This document shows positions 42,274 to 51,297 of a stretch of 64,000 bases of DNA, piece by piece. A model generated the notes under the pieces. That model was not told the origin of the DNA. It ran no database searches and saw only the letters and a program-made list of their open reading frames with translations. Numbering within the stretch: position 1 is the stretch's first letter; each line of letters starts with the position of its first letter. A program made the translations under genes and the position numbers. Source of the DNA: Chloroflexi bacterium bin20 (GTDB lineage Bacteria > Chloroflexota > Anaerolineae > Aggregatilineales > Phototrophicaceae); contig MPMG01000010.1 in the NCBI GenBank assembly GCA_002238485.1, positions 1 to 64,000 of the forward strand. The letters run 5' to 3'.

Positions 42274-43386
42274 ATGAATGCGCCAGACCTCAGCGACTAT
42301 ATCCCCGCCAGCGACCTTGCGCAAGCCGCCACCATGCCGGCGCGCTGGTATACAGATTCCGCCTTTCTGCCCCTGGAGGCAGAGAAAATCTTCTTTCGAA
42401 CCTGGCAACCAGTCGGTCGGCTGGAAGATGTCGCGCGGGTTGGCGACTTTTTCGCTTGTGAAGTGCTCGACCAGCCATTGGTTATCGCCCGCAATCGGCA
42501 GAACAAACTGCGCGCATTCTACAATGTTTGCCCACATCGCGCGGCGGTGGTCGCACAAGGGCGTGGCAACCGCAAGAGCTTGCAATGCAAGTATCACGGC
42601 TGGACATACGACCTGGATGGCAAGCTGCTGCGCGCTCCGGAATTCGAAGGCGTGCAGAACTGGGATGCGGATGAAGTCTGTTTGCAGCCAGTGCGCGTGG
42701 AAGCCTGGGGACCCTGGATCTTCGTCAACCTGGATGCCGACGCCGCGCCCATGACACAGACTTATGGCGCGATCCACAGCGAGATCCAGGCGGCCGGCTT
42801 CAACCTCGATCAAATGCGCCGGATCGAAGTCCGCGATTATGTCATCAACTGCAACTGGAAAGTCTATGTCGACAATTATCTGGAAGGCTATCACCTGCCC
42901 ATCGCTCATCCAGACCTCTTCCGCGAGGTCGACTACGACCAATACCGCGTCGATACCTATCGCCATTATTCCAAGCAGCACGCGCCCATCCGCGATGTGA
43001 CGCCCGGCGAAGTGCGCGACCGGCGTTATGTGCGCAGCGGCGAAGGCGAACAGGACGCGCTCTACTACTGGATATTCCCCAATGTCATGCTGAATGTGTA
43101 CCTGGACAACACATCCATCAATATCATCCTTCCGCTAGGGCATGACAAAACGTTGACGATTTTTGAGTGGTACTTCGAGACGCCCGGCACCGGTGAAGGC
43201 TGGGAGAGCATGCAGCAGATTATCGCCTTCAGCGACCAGATCCAGCAAGAAGACATCGAATTGTGCGAATGGGTGCAGCGCGGCTTGTTATCGAAGGCCT
43301 ATGACCGCGGACGCTTCTCGGTCCTGCGGGAAAATGGCGTGCATCATTTTCAGGCTCTGGTGCACGACTATCTGACGCGCGACTAG
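42274..43386 (+). CDS. Rieske aromatic-ring-hydroxylating dioxygenase-type oxygenase, alpha subunit
   Basis: A 370-residue non-heme iron oxygenase. The Rieske [2Fe-2S] ligands are CPHRA and, 19 residues on, CKYHGW (C-x-H and C-x-x-H). The catalytic domain has NWKVYVDNYLEGYHLPIAHPD with the two His iron ligands; the Asp ligand lies in the C-terminal part. The arrangement resembles choline monooxygenase and carnitine oxygenase-type enzymes as much as aromatic dioxygenases. GGGAGTGA precedes the ATG. No reductase or beta subunit is nearby. Substrate unknown. Confidence 0.9.
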   Translation: MNAPDLSDYIPASDLAQAATMPARWYTDSAFLPLEAEKIFFRTWQPVGRLEDVARVGDFFACEVLDQPLVIARNRQNKLRAFYNVCPHRAAVVAQGRGNRKSLQCKYHGWTYDLDGKLLRAPEFEGVQNWDADEVCLQPVRVEAWGPWIFVNLDADAAPMTQTYGAIHSEIQAAGFNLDQMRRIEVRDYVINCNWKVYVDNYLEGYHLPIAHPDLFREVDYDQYRVDTYRHYSKQHAPIRDVTPGEVRDRRYVRSGEGEQDALYYWIFPNVMLNVYLDNTSINIILPLGHDKTLTIFEWYFETPGTGEGWESMQQIIAFSDQIQQEDIELCEWVQRGLLSKAYDRGRFSVLRENGVHHFQALVHDYLTRD

Positions 43387-44372
43387 ACCGGTGGCTCATG
43401 ACGGGCAAAGACATAAGCCGGCGACACGCCCAGCGCCAGCAGGCCAATGCTGCCCCACATCGCGTAACTGAAAACCGTCAACCCGTGCAGCAGGAATCCC
43501 AGCGAAAGCGATTCCAGCGCGCTCACGCCCACCAGCGAACCCGAAAGCACAATAGACGCTTCAAATGGACCCAGCCCGGCAATGCTCACCGGCAGCGCCA
43601 GGCTCAGCGCCGCCAATGACACACCCAGCGGGAAGCCATACAGCGAGTCTGGCGAGATGCCTAGCGCCTGATGCAGCAGAAAGTAATGCAGCAAAGAGAA
43701 TGCCCAGGCCAGCGCCGTCCAAAACAGGCTGTTCAGCAGCGAGCGCAGGTCGGTCAGCGGCTGCAAGCCATCCAGCAAGTAGGCAAAAGCCGATTCCAGG
43801 GGCAAGCGCTTGAGCAAGGGCAGGGCGGTGCGTATTCGTCCCAGTGTTCGCTCGGCGAATCGTGGCGCGGCAGCCAAACCCAGCAGCAGCAAAAAGCCAG
43901 CCAATGCAGCGATGCCGGCCAGGGCAGCCGACTCGCTGACTTCGGGCGGCGCATCGGGCAGCTGACTGAGGCTCAGCGCGATCAGCAGCACGACGACCAG
44001 TGTATCGATCAGCCGCTCGACCACGATGCTGGTGGCAGAAGTAACCAGGGGCACGCCAGCCCGCGCCGCCAGCATGCCGCGCGCCACTTCACCAAGTCGC
44101 AAAGGCAACTGATTGCCCAGAAACATGATGTTGACCATGTGCGCCGCTTGATTCAGTGGCAGCCGCCGGCTCAACAAGCCCCACCAGCGCAGACCTCGTG
44201 AAAACAAAGCCAATGGCGAAGCGATGAAAACCGCCGCCAGCAAATAACGCGCATCTGCGCCGCGCATGGCAGCCAGCACTTCGCTCATGGGCACATCGCG
44301 CAAAATCAGCAGCAGCGATGCCACGCTGACGAAGAGGCTGGCGATGATGAATAGCTGTCGTCTGCTGACCAT
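43383..44372 (-). CDS. Flippase-like membrane protein (LPG synthase TM / UPF0104 family)
   Basis: A 329-residue polytopic protein with about eight spans. RGLRWWGLLSRR, MVNIMFLGNQLPLRLGEVARGMLAAR (the G-E-x-x-R motif) and PVSIAGLGPFEASIV are conserved blocks of the membrane domain of lysyl-phosphatidylglycerol synthase, here without the soluble synthase domain, as in the AglD/UPF0104 group, some of which act on lipid-linked sugars. Its stop overlaps that of the Rieske oxygenase in the tetranucleotide CTAG. Confidence 0.85.
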   Translation of the reverse strand: MVSRRQLFIIASLFVSVASLLLILRDVPMSEVLAAMRGADARYLLAAVFIASPLALFSRGLRWWGLLSRRLPLNQAAHMVNIMFLGNQLPLRLGEVARGMLAARAGVPLVTSATSIVVERLIDTLVVVLLIALSLSQLPDAPPEVSESAALAGIAALAGFLLLLGLAAAPRFAERTLGRIRTALPLLKRLPLESAFAYLLDGLQPLTDLRSLLNSLFWTALAWAFSLLHYFLLHQALGISPDSLYGFPLGVSLAALSLALPVSIAGLGPFEASIVLSGSLVGVSALESLSLGFLLHGLTVFSYAMWGSIGLLALGVSPAYVFARHEPPV

Positions 44373-44438
44373 AATGGCTCGGTTCGGCGAGAATCTGCGT
44401 TTCAGTATAGTCGCGCTTTTCTCCTTCTACAGCGCCCA

Positions 44439-44464
44439 TGTCGGGAATGTCTATATTCCTGGAT
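44439..44464. repeat. Probable fragment of the palindromic repeat
   Basis: TGTCGGGAATGTCTATATTC at 44439-44458 followed by CTGGAT closely matches the left end of the repeat at 19250-19275 (TGTCGGGAGTGTCTATTTTC then GTGTAT). It lies 100 bp before a full copy and may be a remnant of another copy. Between 44465 and 44561 there is a purine-rich run with ACAGAGA repeats and nothing else recognised. Confidence 0.45.
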
Positions 44465-44561
44465 ACAACTTTTTCGTCATGCTTGACACAAGATCAATTC
44501 ACCACAGAGACACAGAGAGCACAGAGAATCTCTTGTGTCCCAAATCCACGCTAATCGCCCC

Positions 44562-44695
44562 GGGAGTGGCGAATTCCGTGTATATGGCGTTTCCCCATCC
44601 CCGACCTGCCGACAGAATCCGCGTGTGCCGTTGCCTCCCCCTGACCTGTCGGGGGGACCGAGGGGGCGCCTGTATCCAGCAAATTAGCCACTCCC
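44562..44695. repeat. Palindromic intergenic repeat, copy 2
   Basis: GGGAGTGGC at 44562-44570 is mirrored by GCCACTCCC at 44687-44695, with AATT flanks inside both arms. Interior segments shared with the copy at 19245-19395 are TTTCCCCATCCCC, a GCCGTTGCCTCCCCC block and TCGGGGGGAC followed by GAGGGGG. The internal hairpin is kept, with one G-U pair. Arms differ between copies (GTGGC versus GTGTC) but always pair within a copy. It lies in the divergent region 44373-44831, as copy 1 lies in another. Confidence 0.75.
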
Positions 44696-44831
44696 CCCAT
44701 GTCGCCCGATTTGACGCGCCTGGTCCTCGAGGCTATACTGCCTTGGGACGAATTCGCCTGTGACAATTTGAGGCGACTGACTTGTTCTCTTCTTCCCGAT
44801 GAAAAATGAGCGAGCTTTGGGAGAGTGTGCG

Positions 44832-45071
44832 ATGGCGGTGGTTTCAGAGGACTTGATGGACATCCTGCGCTGCCCGGTCGCTGTGCATTACACCGACAAG
44901 GGCGATGACCCGGGCCGACTCCGCCTCGTCAAAGACAGCTGGCTGGTCTGCGACGACAGCGGCTACAAGTACCCCATTCGCGATGGCATCCCCGTCATGC
45001 TAGTTGATGTCGGCAAAAAATGGCAAAGCGCCGCCGAAGCCGACCTGCCCGTGCCACCGCCCAGCGACTGA
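44832..45071 (+). CDS. Trm112-like/UPF0434 small protein
   Basis: A 79-residue protein with DLMDILRCPV near the start and SWLVCDDSGYKYPIRDGIPVMLVD later. This C-P-x and Y-P-I-x-D-G-I-P-V-M-L pattern is the Trm112/YcaR fold, often a zinc-binding partner of methyltransferases; only one Cys of the usual pairs is kept on each side. Start MAVVSEDLMD at 44832 is chosen over 44799. It ends 4 bp from the convergent clpB gene. Confidence 0.85.
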   Translation: MAVVSEDLMDILRCPVAVHYTDKGDDPGRLRLVKDSWLVCDDSGYKYPIRDGIPVMLVDVGKKWQSAAEADLPVPPPSD

Positions 45072-45075
45072 TCGT

Positions 45076-47673
45076 CTAGGCGGCTTGTGCCTGCCGCGTC
45101 ACAATCTCCAGCGAAACGCCGTCCGCGCTGGCATCCAGCCAGACCGAATCGCCCTCGCCGACTTGCCCATTGAGCAATGCCAGCGCCAGCGGATCGCTCA
45201 CCAGGCGCTGTATGGCTCGCTTGAGCGGACGAGCGCCATAAACTGGATCCCAACCCGCGTCGGCAAGCAGCGCCAGGGCATCTGCGCTCAGCAAAATGTC
45301 AATGCGGCGTTCTGCCAGCGCGCTCCGCAAACGAGCCAGTTGCAGTTCGGCGATGCGCCCGATGTGCTCGCGAGTCAAGCTGTGGAAGATGATGATCTCG
45401 TCCAGCCGATTGAGAAACTCGGGACGAAAATACCTGTCCAGTTCGCGCAAGATGACGCTGCGCTGCCTGTCGTCGCTGCCCAGTTGCTTGATCAAGTCGC
45501 TGCCCACATTGCTGGTCATGATGATGAGGCTGTTGCTGAAGTTGACCGTGCGTCCCTGTCCATCGGTCAGCCGGCCTTCGTCGAAGACCTGCAGAAAGGT
45601 GTTGAAGACATCGGGATGCGCTTTTTCGATCTCATCCAGCAGCAGCACGCTGTAGGGTCTGCGCCGCAATGCTTCGGTTAGCTGTCCACCTTCTTCGTAT
45701 CCGACATAGCCGGGTGGCGCGCCAATGAGCCGGGCGATGCTGTGTTTTTCGCCATACTCGCTCATATCGATTCGCACCATAGCCGCTTCGTCGTCAAAGA
45801 GGAAGTGAGCCAGCGAGCGCGCCATTTCTGTTTTGCCGACGCCAGTCGGACCCAAAAACAAAAAGGCGCCTATGGGACGATTGGCATCGTTCAAGCCAGC
45901 GCGACTGCGGCGAACCGCGGCGGAAACAGCCCGTACGGCATCGACTTGCCCGACCACGCGCTCGTGCAAATGCGCTTCCATGCGCAGCAGCTTCTCGACC
46001 TCGCCTTCCAGCATGCGCGCGACTGGCACGCCCGTCCAGCGACTGACGATAGCGGCGACTTCATCGGCATCCACTTCTTCCTTGAGCATCAACGTGCCGG
46101 CCCCCCGCATCTCGTTGATTGTCGCCTCGCGCTCGTGCAGCGATCTCTCCAGCGCGGGCAGCTCGCCATAGCGCAGTCGCGCCGCGCTTTCGAGGTCGTT
46201 GCGGCGTTCGGACTGTTCCAGCTGCAGGCGCGCCTCGTCCAGCTGCGCTTTGATCTGCGAAAGCCCCTCGATAGCGTCTTTCGAATGCTGCCAGACCGCC
46301 AGCAGGCTAGAAAGTGATTCGCGCGCATCGGCCAGCTCGCCTTCCAGGTCTTCGAGCCGCTGCCGGGATGCCGCGTCTTTTTCTTTGCGCAAGGCGGCGC
46401 GTTCGATCTCCAGCTGCATGATCTGCCGCTCCACCTGGTCGAGCTGGGCGGGCTTGCTGTCGATTTCCATTTTGAGGTGGGCGGCTGCTTCGTCGATGAG
46501 GTCGATGGCTTTGTCGGGCAGCTGGCGGTCGGGCAGGTACCGTTGGCTGAGCGTGGCGGCGGCGATGACAGCGCCATCCTGGATGCGCACGCCATGATGC
46601 ACTTCATACCGTTCTTTCAAACCACGCAGGATGCTGATGGTATCGGCAACGCTGGGCTGATCGACAAAAATGGGCTGGAAGCGGCGTTCCAGGGCAGCGT
46701 CTTTTTCGATGTGTTGACGATATTCGTCCAGCGTGGTCGCGCCGATCATGCGCAGCTCCCCACGCGCCAGCATAGGTTTGAGCATGTTGCCGGCATCCAT
46801 GGCGCCTTCTGCGCTGCCCGCGCCGACAATCGTATGCAGCTCGTCGATGAAGAGAATGATGCCGCCGTCACTCTCGGCGATCTCTTTCAACACCGCTCGC
46901 AGCCTCTCTTCAAATTCGCCACGAAACTTGCTGCCAGCCACCAGCGCCGCCATATCGAGCGCGATGATCGTCTTGTCCTGGAGGCCGCTGGGCACATCGC
47001 CATTCATAATGCGCAGCGCCAGTCCCTCGGCGATGGCGGTCTTGCCTACGCCGGCTTCACCAATCAGCACCGGGTTGTTCTTTTTGCGCCGGCTGATGAT
47101 ATGGATCAAGCGGCGGATCTCGTCATCGCGACCGATCACTGGGTCGAGCTTGCCTTGTCGCGCGTCCGCCGTGAGATCGCGTCCATACTTGCTCAGGCTT
47201 TCGTATGTGGATTCGGGGTCGGCGCTGGTGATGCGCTGCGAGCCGCGGATCGATTGCAGCGCCTGGAGAATGTCGTCATACACAACCCCATGCCGCCCCA
47301 GCATATCACCCAGGGCTTGGTCTCTCGTCAGCGCCAGCAAGAGATGTTCGCTGCTGGTGTATTCATCGCGCATCTGCCTGGCTTCTTTTTCCGCTTGCGC
47401 GAACAAGGCGATGCTCCCTCGTGAGAGCCCCAGGCTGCTGGCTGGCTGCATCGCGCGCGGCAGTTGCGAATATGCCGATTCCAGCTCGCGCAGGAGAGCA
47501 TCTGGCTGCGCGCCGATCTTCTGGATGATGCGTGGCGCCAAGCCATCGTCCTGCGTCATCAGCGCAGCGAAAATGTGCGTCGGCTCAATCGTGTTGTGAT
47601 GATGCTCGGCAGCCAGATTCTGTGCCTGTAGCAAGGCATTCTGCGCTTTGTTGGTGTAGCGGCTGAAGTCCAT
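45076..47673 (-). CDS. clpB: ATP-dependent disaggregase ClpB
   Basis: An 865-residue Hsp100 AAA+ chaperone that works with DnaK to free proteins from aggregates. N-terminal Clp domain from [21 protein letters not shown]; first AAA+ domain with Walker [14 protein letters not shown] near residue 205 and Walker [13 protein letters not shown]; a middle coiled-coil (about 400-530); second AAA+ with [13 protein letters not shown] and [24 protein letters not shown] just before the ATG is a strong ribosome site. I saw no CIRCE element upstream. Confidence 0.97.
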   Translation of the reverse strand: MDFSRYTNKAQNALLQAQNLAAEHHHNTIEPTHIFAALMTQDDGLAPRIIQKIGAQPDALLRELESAYSQLPRAMQPASSLGLSRGSIALFAQAEKEARQMRDEYTSSEHLLLALTRDQALGDMLGRHGVVYDDILQALQSIRGSQRITSADPESTYESLSKYGRDLTADARQGKLDPVIGRDDEIRRLIHIISRRKKNNPVLIGEAGVGKTAIAEGLALRIMNGDVPSGLQDKTIIALDMAALVAGSKFRGEFEERLRAVLKEIAESDGGIILFIDELHTIVGAGSAEGAMDAGNMLKPMLARGELRMIGATTLDEYRQHIEKDAALERRFQPIFVDQPSVADTISILRGLKERYEVHHGVRIQDGAVIAAATLSQRYLPDRQLPDKAIDLIDEAAAHLKMEIDSKPAQLDQVERQIMQLEIERAALRKEKDAASRQRLEDLEGELADARESLSSLLAVWQHSKDAIEGLSQIKAQLDEARLQLEQSERRNDLESAARLRYGELPALERSLHEREATINEMRGAGTLMLKEEVDADEVAAIVSRWTGVPVARMLEGEVEKLLRMEAHLHERVVGQVDAVRAVSAAVRRSRAGLNDANRPIGAFLFLGPTGVGKTEMARSLAHFLFDDEAAMVRIDMSEYGEKHSIARLIGAPPGYVGYEEGGQLTEALRRRPYSVLLLDEIEKAHPDVFNTFLQVFDEGRLTDGQGRTVNFSNSLIIMTSNVGSDLIKQLGSDDRQRSVILRELDRYFRPEFLNRLDEIIIFHSLTREHIGRIAELQLARLRSALAERRIDILLSADALALLADAGWDPVYGARPLKRAIQRLVSDPLALALLNGQVGEGDSVWLDASADGVSLEIVTRQAQAA

Positions 47674-47824
47674 AATTCCTCCGCGAAGATATTGACCAAT
47701 GGCCTAATCTTGACGCGAAGGTGATAGAATGATGTTTGCAGGGTGTAAAATTCTTGATAAGTCGCTGAGTTTTCGGTGGCGCGGGAAGCGTCCAATGGGA
47801 AGCGTCCAAAAAGGAGAGTGAACC

Positions 47825-48610
47825 ATGAGGTGGCTATGGCTGAGCTTGATGTTGGCCTTATGCTGGGCGGCGTTGGTACGCGCGGATGACGCCGGCGAGA
47901 TCGCTTATGGCGACCTGGTAAAGGGCGAGATCAGCGTGCGAGATTATGAAGCGCTGTATTGCTTTGAGGGCGAGGCCGGGGATGTTGTCAAAATCTTCCT
48001 GAAGCCGGCCAACGATTCTTATAGCTGGTCTGGTTGGTATCACCCGGCGCTGCTGCTCTTGAACGCGGACGGCGATGTCATTGCCGAGTTGCATTCCTAC
48101 GATTCCGCCGCGATGATTCAAGCGCTGCCGGCAACTGGCAGGTATCAGATTATCGCCACTGGCTGGCATGGACGAACAAGGGACGAGGTCGGCGCCTTTG
48201 ATTTGTCGCTGGAGGCGCTGGCGGAATTGAAGCCGGGCGAGGCCCTGGCTGGCGCGGCGTCGACCGACGAAAGCCAACACTACGTCGTACAGGCGGACCG
48301 AGACTTCTCCATCACATACCGACTGACTGACGGTGATTTCCGCCCCGAGGTCTCTGTCGGCGTCATCGCTGAGGATCCCTATCAATGTTCCATCGACAGT
48401 ACAAGCTGTTCCAGCGACAGCGGCGGTTCCAACCTGCACGATGTGGCCAAGCTCAGCGGCGTTCGGCTTCAATCAGGCAGGCTCAGCGCGCGGGTGAATT
48501 CGTCCGCGGCTGAAGTCTACATTGTCGAAGTGGACAAGCAAGAATGGTATCACTACGAGAGAAAGCAGACGGCCGAGTTCACGCTGGAACTGACATTCGA
48601 CGAGCCCTAG
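47825..48610 (+). CDS. Secreted protein with PPC-like beta-sandwich domains
   Basis: A 261-residue exported protein with a signal peptide ending in ALVRA-D. The first half (GDLVKGEISVRDYEALYCFEG ... YHPALLLLNADGDVIAE) resembles bacterial pre-peptidase C-terminal (PPC) domains, which help secreted enzymes fold or bind surfaces. The second half has a Cys/Ser-rich loop (QCSIDSTSCSSDSGG), possibly one disulfide. No catalytic domain is seen. GGAGAG precedes the ATG. It stands alone between divergent clpB and the poly-G region. Confidence 0.7.
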   Translation: MRWLWLSLMLALCWAALVRADDAGEIAYGDLVKGEISVRDYEALYCFEGEAGDVVKIFLKPANDSYSWSGWYHPALLLLNADGDVIAELHSYDSAAMIQALPATGRYQIIATGWHGRTRDEVGAFDLSLEALAELKPGEALAGAASTDESQHYVVQADRDFSITYRLTDGDFRPEVSVGVIAEDPYQCSIDSTSCSSDSGGSNLHDVAKLSGVRLQSGRLSARVNSSAAEVYIVEVDKQEWYHYERKQTAEFTLELTFDEP

Positions 48611-48630
48611 CACGCCGCTTTTTTGATGGT

Positions 48631-48790
48631 GGGGGGGGGGGGGTTCGTTTTGCCGGCCCCCCCCCCGGGGGGGGTCGGCCCCTGTGGGGGGGTTTGGGGG
48701 GGGGGGGGGGGGGGGTATCGCTTTGCCGGCCTCCGCGCCAGTGTGTGTCGGCCTCTGTCGGGCGGTTATGGCGGCGTAGCTTGGCAAGCG
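48631..48790. repeat. Poly-G/poly-C low-complexity tandem (73-bp offset), likely corrupted sequence
   Basis: Runs of 13 G (48631-48643), 10 C, 8 G, 7 G and about 22 G (48696-48715) surround a near-copy of the downstream 73 bp: 48645 onwards (TCGTTTTGCCGGCC, TCGGCCCCTGT) lines up base for base with 48718 onwards (TCGCTTTGCCGGCC, TCGGCCTCTGT). Nearly every difference turns the upstream copy into G or C runs. This looks like an assembly or base-calling artefact over a short duplication, though a real G-rich tract cannot be ruled out. The downstream copy includes the last codons of the isomerase gene. Confidence 0.7.
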
Positions 48791-49728
48791 CGCAAGACTG
48801 TTCCGGTGCCGCGCAAGACGAAGGCTGGGAGGCAGGCCGGTATCAAGCCCGTTTCGCCTTGGTTGAGAACGATCCGCCGATGTCCCGCGCTTTCCGCTTG
48901 GACGCAGCCGTCAATGCAAGTCAGCGCCTGGAAGCGGCCAGCGCTGCGCAGCGAAAGCGACTCTCCGTTCAGTCGATGCCGCCAGGTCTGAAAATAGGCG
49001 CAATCGACCAGCAGATCGCCCTGAGGACGCGTCACTCGTGGCAGCGATTCCAGGTTGGCCACGCGCAAGCCTTTGTTAATATGCAGTTCGCGCGGCCGCC
49101 CATCCAGACCGGGTCTGCCCCAGTCATAAAGCCGATAGGTACTGTCGCTGGCTTGCTGGATCTCGTAAATCAATATGCCCGGGCCCAATGCGTGGATCGT
49201 GCCGGCCGGCAGATAAAGCACATCACCCGCCTCTACATCGGCATAGGCCAGCAGCGCTTCCAGCCTGCCAACCTTCAGCGACTTTGCCAGCTGCGCGCGG
49301 TCTGTGCCCGGTTGGATGCCGATGACCAGTTGCGCGTCCGATTCTGTTGCCAGCACCAGCCAGGCTTCGCTCTTGCCACGCGGTTCGCCTTCCAGTTCGC
49401 GCGCCTGGTTGTTGTCTGGATGCACCTGGATGGAAAGCCAGTCTTTGGCGTCAATGAACTTCGCCAGCAGCGGAAAGCCCGACCCAGCATCATATCCCGC
49501 GCCCACCAGCGATTCACCATAAGTCTGCAGCAGCTTGCCCAGGCTCTGCCCGCGCCAGCGACCATTCAGCACGATACAGCTGTCGTGCAATTCCCAGCTT
49601 TCGCCATAGAGCTCGCGAGTCGGCAACGATTTGCCCAACGTTGTTTCCAGCTTCCGCCCACCCCACACTTTGCTGTGCAGCGTCGGCGCCAATTTGAGCG
49701 GATACAGGGATATTGGAGTCATAGTCAT
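48766..49728 (-). CDS. manA: Mannose-6-phosphate isomerase, class I
   Basis: A 320-residue cupin enzyme that interconverts mannose-6-phosphate and fructose-6-phosphate. KVWGGRKLETTLGK, GESWELHDS, FPLLAKFIDAKDWLSIQVHPDN (metal-binding Gln/His), KSEAWLVLAT (Glu ligand) and YLPAGTIHALGPGILIYEIQQ with the catalytic-site His are typical of short type I bacterial enzymes. Normal length. Its stop codon falls inside the tandem repeat. ATG at 49728 lacks a clear ribosome site; MTPIS at 49722 is an alternative. Confidence 0.94.
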   Translation of the reverse strand: MTMTPISLYPLKLAPTLHSKVWGGRKLETTLGKSLPTRELYGESWELHDSCIVLNGRWRGQSLGKLLQTYGESLVGAGYDAGSGFPLLAKFIDAKDWLSIQVHPDNNQARELEGEPRGKSEAWLVLATESDAQLVIGIQPGTDRAQLAKSLKVGRLEALLAYADVEAGDVLYLPAGTIHALGPGILIYEIQQASDSTYRLYDWGRPGLDGRPRELHINKGLRVANLESLPRVTRPQGDLLVDCAYFQTWRHRLNGESLSLRSAGRFQALTCIDGCVQAESAGHRRIVLNQGETGLIPACLPAFVLRGTGTVLRACQATPP

Positions 49729-49851
49729 TGTGAAAGTCGCAAAACAAAGCTAGTTCGGCAACAGTTCCCCCTCACCAGCTGGATCTACCTTCGATCGATG
49801 CACAATCAGTATATCAGCGCCGCGCCACAATGTTATCCTCGCGCCTGCGTA

Positions 49852-49860
49852 TGCTATAAT
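49852..49860 (+). promoter_or_regulatory. Extended -10 promoter of the coiled-coil membrane protein gene
   Basis: TGCTATAAT at 49852-49860 is a perfect extended -10. No good -35 is present, as extended -10 promoters allow. Transcription near 49867 would leave a leader of about 54 nt before the ATG at 49921. Confidence 0.6.
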
Positions 49861-49920
49861 CAACCATGCATTGCAAAGCCGTCTGGTCATCTGCGTTTGT
49901 ATTGGTATGCGCCGTCCGCC

Positions 49921-51297
49921 ATGATCAACATGCCAACACCTCAGGACTATCTCGATGACTTGCATGCCATCGGCATTACGCGCTTGTTTTTGCCGCACCT
50001 CGACTCGCGTGACCGTGCCGCCGGCATTCGACGCGCGCGTCAGGAGTTGGGCAGGCTGCGCGGAGATTTGAGCCTGCAGCGAGACAAAGCAGTCGAACGC
50101 AACGGCGCTCGCTCGCCCGAAGCCGTTCGCCGCGCGACGGCGCCCTACAGTCTGTTGTTGCTGCTGCACGAACAGCTGGTCGAAGAAGTTGGCGACCTCG
50201 AACGTAGCCTTAGCACCGGCAAGCCCATGCCCTATAGCTTCGATTTCGGTCGCTATATCTTCGGCGACGAGTCCAGCGGCGACTGGTTCATCGGCGGGCA
50301 GAGCGAGATTGACGAGTGGCAGCGAATCCAGCAGTTCAAGTCGCGGCTCGATGCCCTGCGCGAGAAAAGCCAGCCGGCGCGTGAGCAATTGAACGGTGTT
50401 CGCAGCGAGCTGGAGGCGCTGACAGCCGAGCACGAGAAACGCCAAGAAAAGATAGAACGGCGTCAACAACCCAGAACGATCCGCCTGCAAATCGCCTTGC
50501 TGGTCCTGGCTGGCGCGGCAAGCGGCATCATCGGCTGGCAATACTGGAATGCCGACCGCGACTTCAGCACGGTGGCTTGGGCTTTGTGCTGTGTCTGCGC
50601 GCTTTTGATCCCTGTTGCCATCGTCAATTGGAAGAATCCGCGCACGCGCAAACTAGCCCAACAGCGCAAACTGGAACGGCAAATCCAGCAGGTGCGCGCG
50701 CATGGAAACCTTCAACGACAAAGCTACCAACCGCTCGACTTGCAGATCAAAGCGCTGGAAGTGCATTACAACCGCATGCTGGACGGCTGGGAATCGGCGC
50801 GCCTGATTAAGAAACGGCTGGACGGTTTCATTGAGGAAGCGCAGCCATTACGAGACCGCGTTGATACAATCCGTGGCGAGTTGCAAAGCCTTCGGCAACA
50901 GCGCGAGAACTATCAGGCGAAGCAGACCAAACGCCAGAAACGCGGCGCTTTATCCCGGCGCATGCTGCTGCATATCATGCTGGTGATGGCCAGCGGCGCA
51001 GTCGGCTTCTATTTCGAATATACGGGCGAGGCAGACTTCGCTGCGGTCATGTATGGCCTGGGCGCATTTTGCATTCTGCTCGTGCCTCTGGCTTTTATCG
51101 ACTGGAAGAACCGCAACGGCAAGCTGGATTCGAATCTGCGCCAGCTCGAGACGCGCATGCTGCAACTGCAGACCGAAGGCAAGCAGGTCATGAAGCGCTA
51201 TCACCCGCTGGAACTGCAGATAAAGACGTTGATCGCCCAGTACAAGCGCACGCGCGCCGGTATCACTGCGCCGACCGAATCACAGCAGTTGAACTAG
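49921..51297 (+). CDS. Coiled-coil membrane protein with internal duplication, function unknown
   Basis: The 458-residue product has two tandem units (roughly residues 140-295 and 300-455), each a coiled coil, a basic linker, two membrane spans and a further helix. Matching blocks are PAREQLNGVRSELEAL and PLRDRVDTIRGELQSL; LLIPVAIVNWKN and LLVPLAFIDWKN; YQPLDLQIKALEVHYNRM and YHPLELQIKTLIAQYKRT. The N-terminal 140 residues are soluble and charged. The open frame extends far upstream over the isomerase gene, but the promoter at 49852 and the ATG at 49921 fix the start. I do not recognise the family; the shape suits a membrane-bound scaffold. Confidence 0.78.
   Translation: MINMPTPQDYLDDLHAIGITRLFLPHLDSRDRAAGIRRARQELGRLRGDLSLQRDKAVERNGARSPEAVRRATAPYSLLLLLHEQLVEEVGDLERSLSTGKPMPYSFDFGRYIFGDESSGDWFIGGQSEIDEWQRIQQFKSRLDALREKSQPAREQLNGVRSELEALTAEHEKRQEKIERRQQPRTIRLQIALLVLAGAASGIIGWQYWNADRDFSTVAWALCCVCALLIPVAIVNWKNPRTRKLAQQRKLERQIQQVRAHGNLQRQSYQPLDLQIKALEVHYNRMLDGWESARLIKKRLDGFIEEAQPLRDRVDTIRGELQSLRQQRENYQAKQTKRQKRGALSRRMLLHIMLVMASGAVGFYFEYTGEADFAAVMYGLGAFCILLVPLAFIDWKNRNGKLDSNLRQLETRMLQLQTEGKQVMKRYHPLELQIKTLIAQYKRTRAGITAPTESQQLN

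Noticed and set aside
47674..47824. CIRCE or other heat-shock operator upstream of clpB
   Set aside because: No TTAGCACTC/GAGTGCTAA pair and no convincing sigma-32-type promoter seen; only the GGAGG ribosome site is clear.
48544..49920. Upstream extension of the coiled-coil protein into a 917-aa ORF
   Set aside because: The extension runs antisense through manA and the poly-G stretch; a promoter at 49852 and the ATG at 49921 give a natural start.
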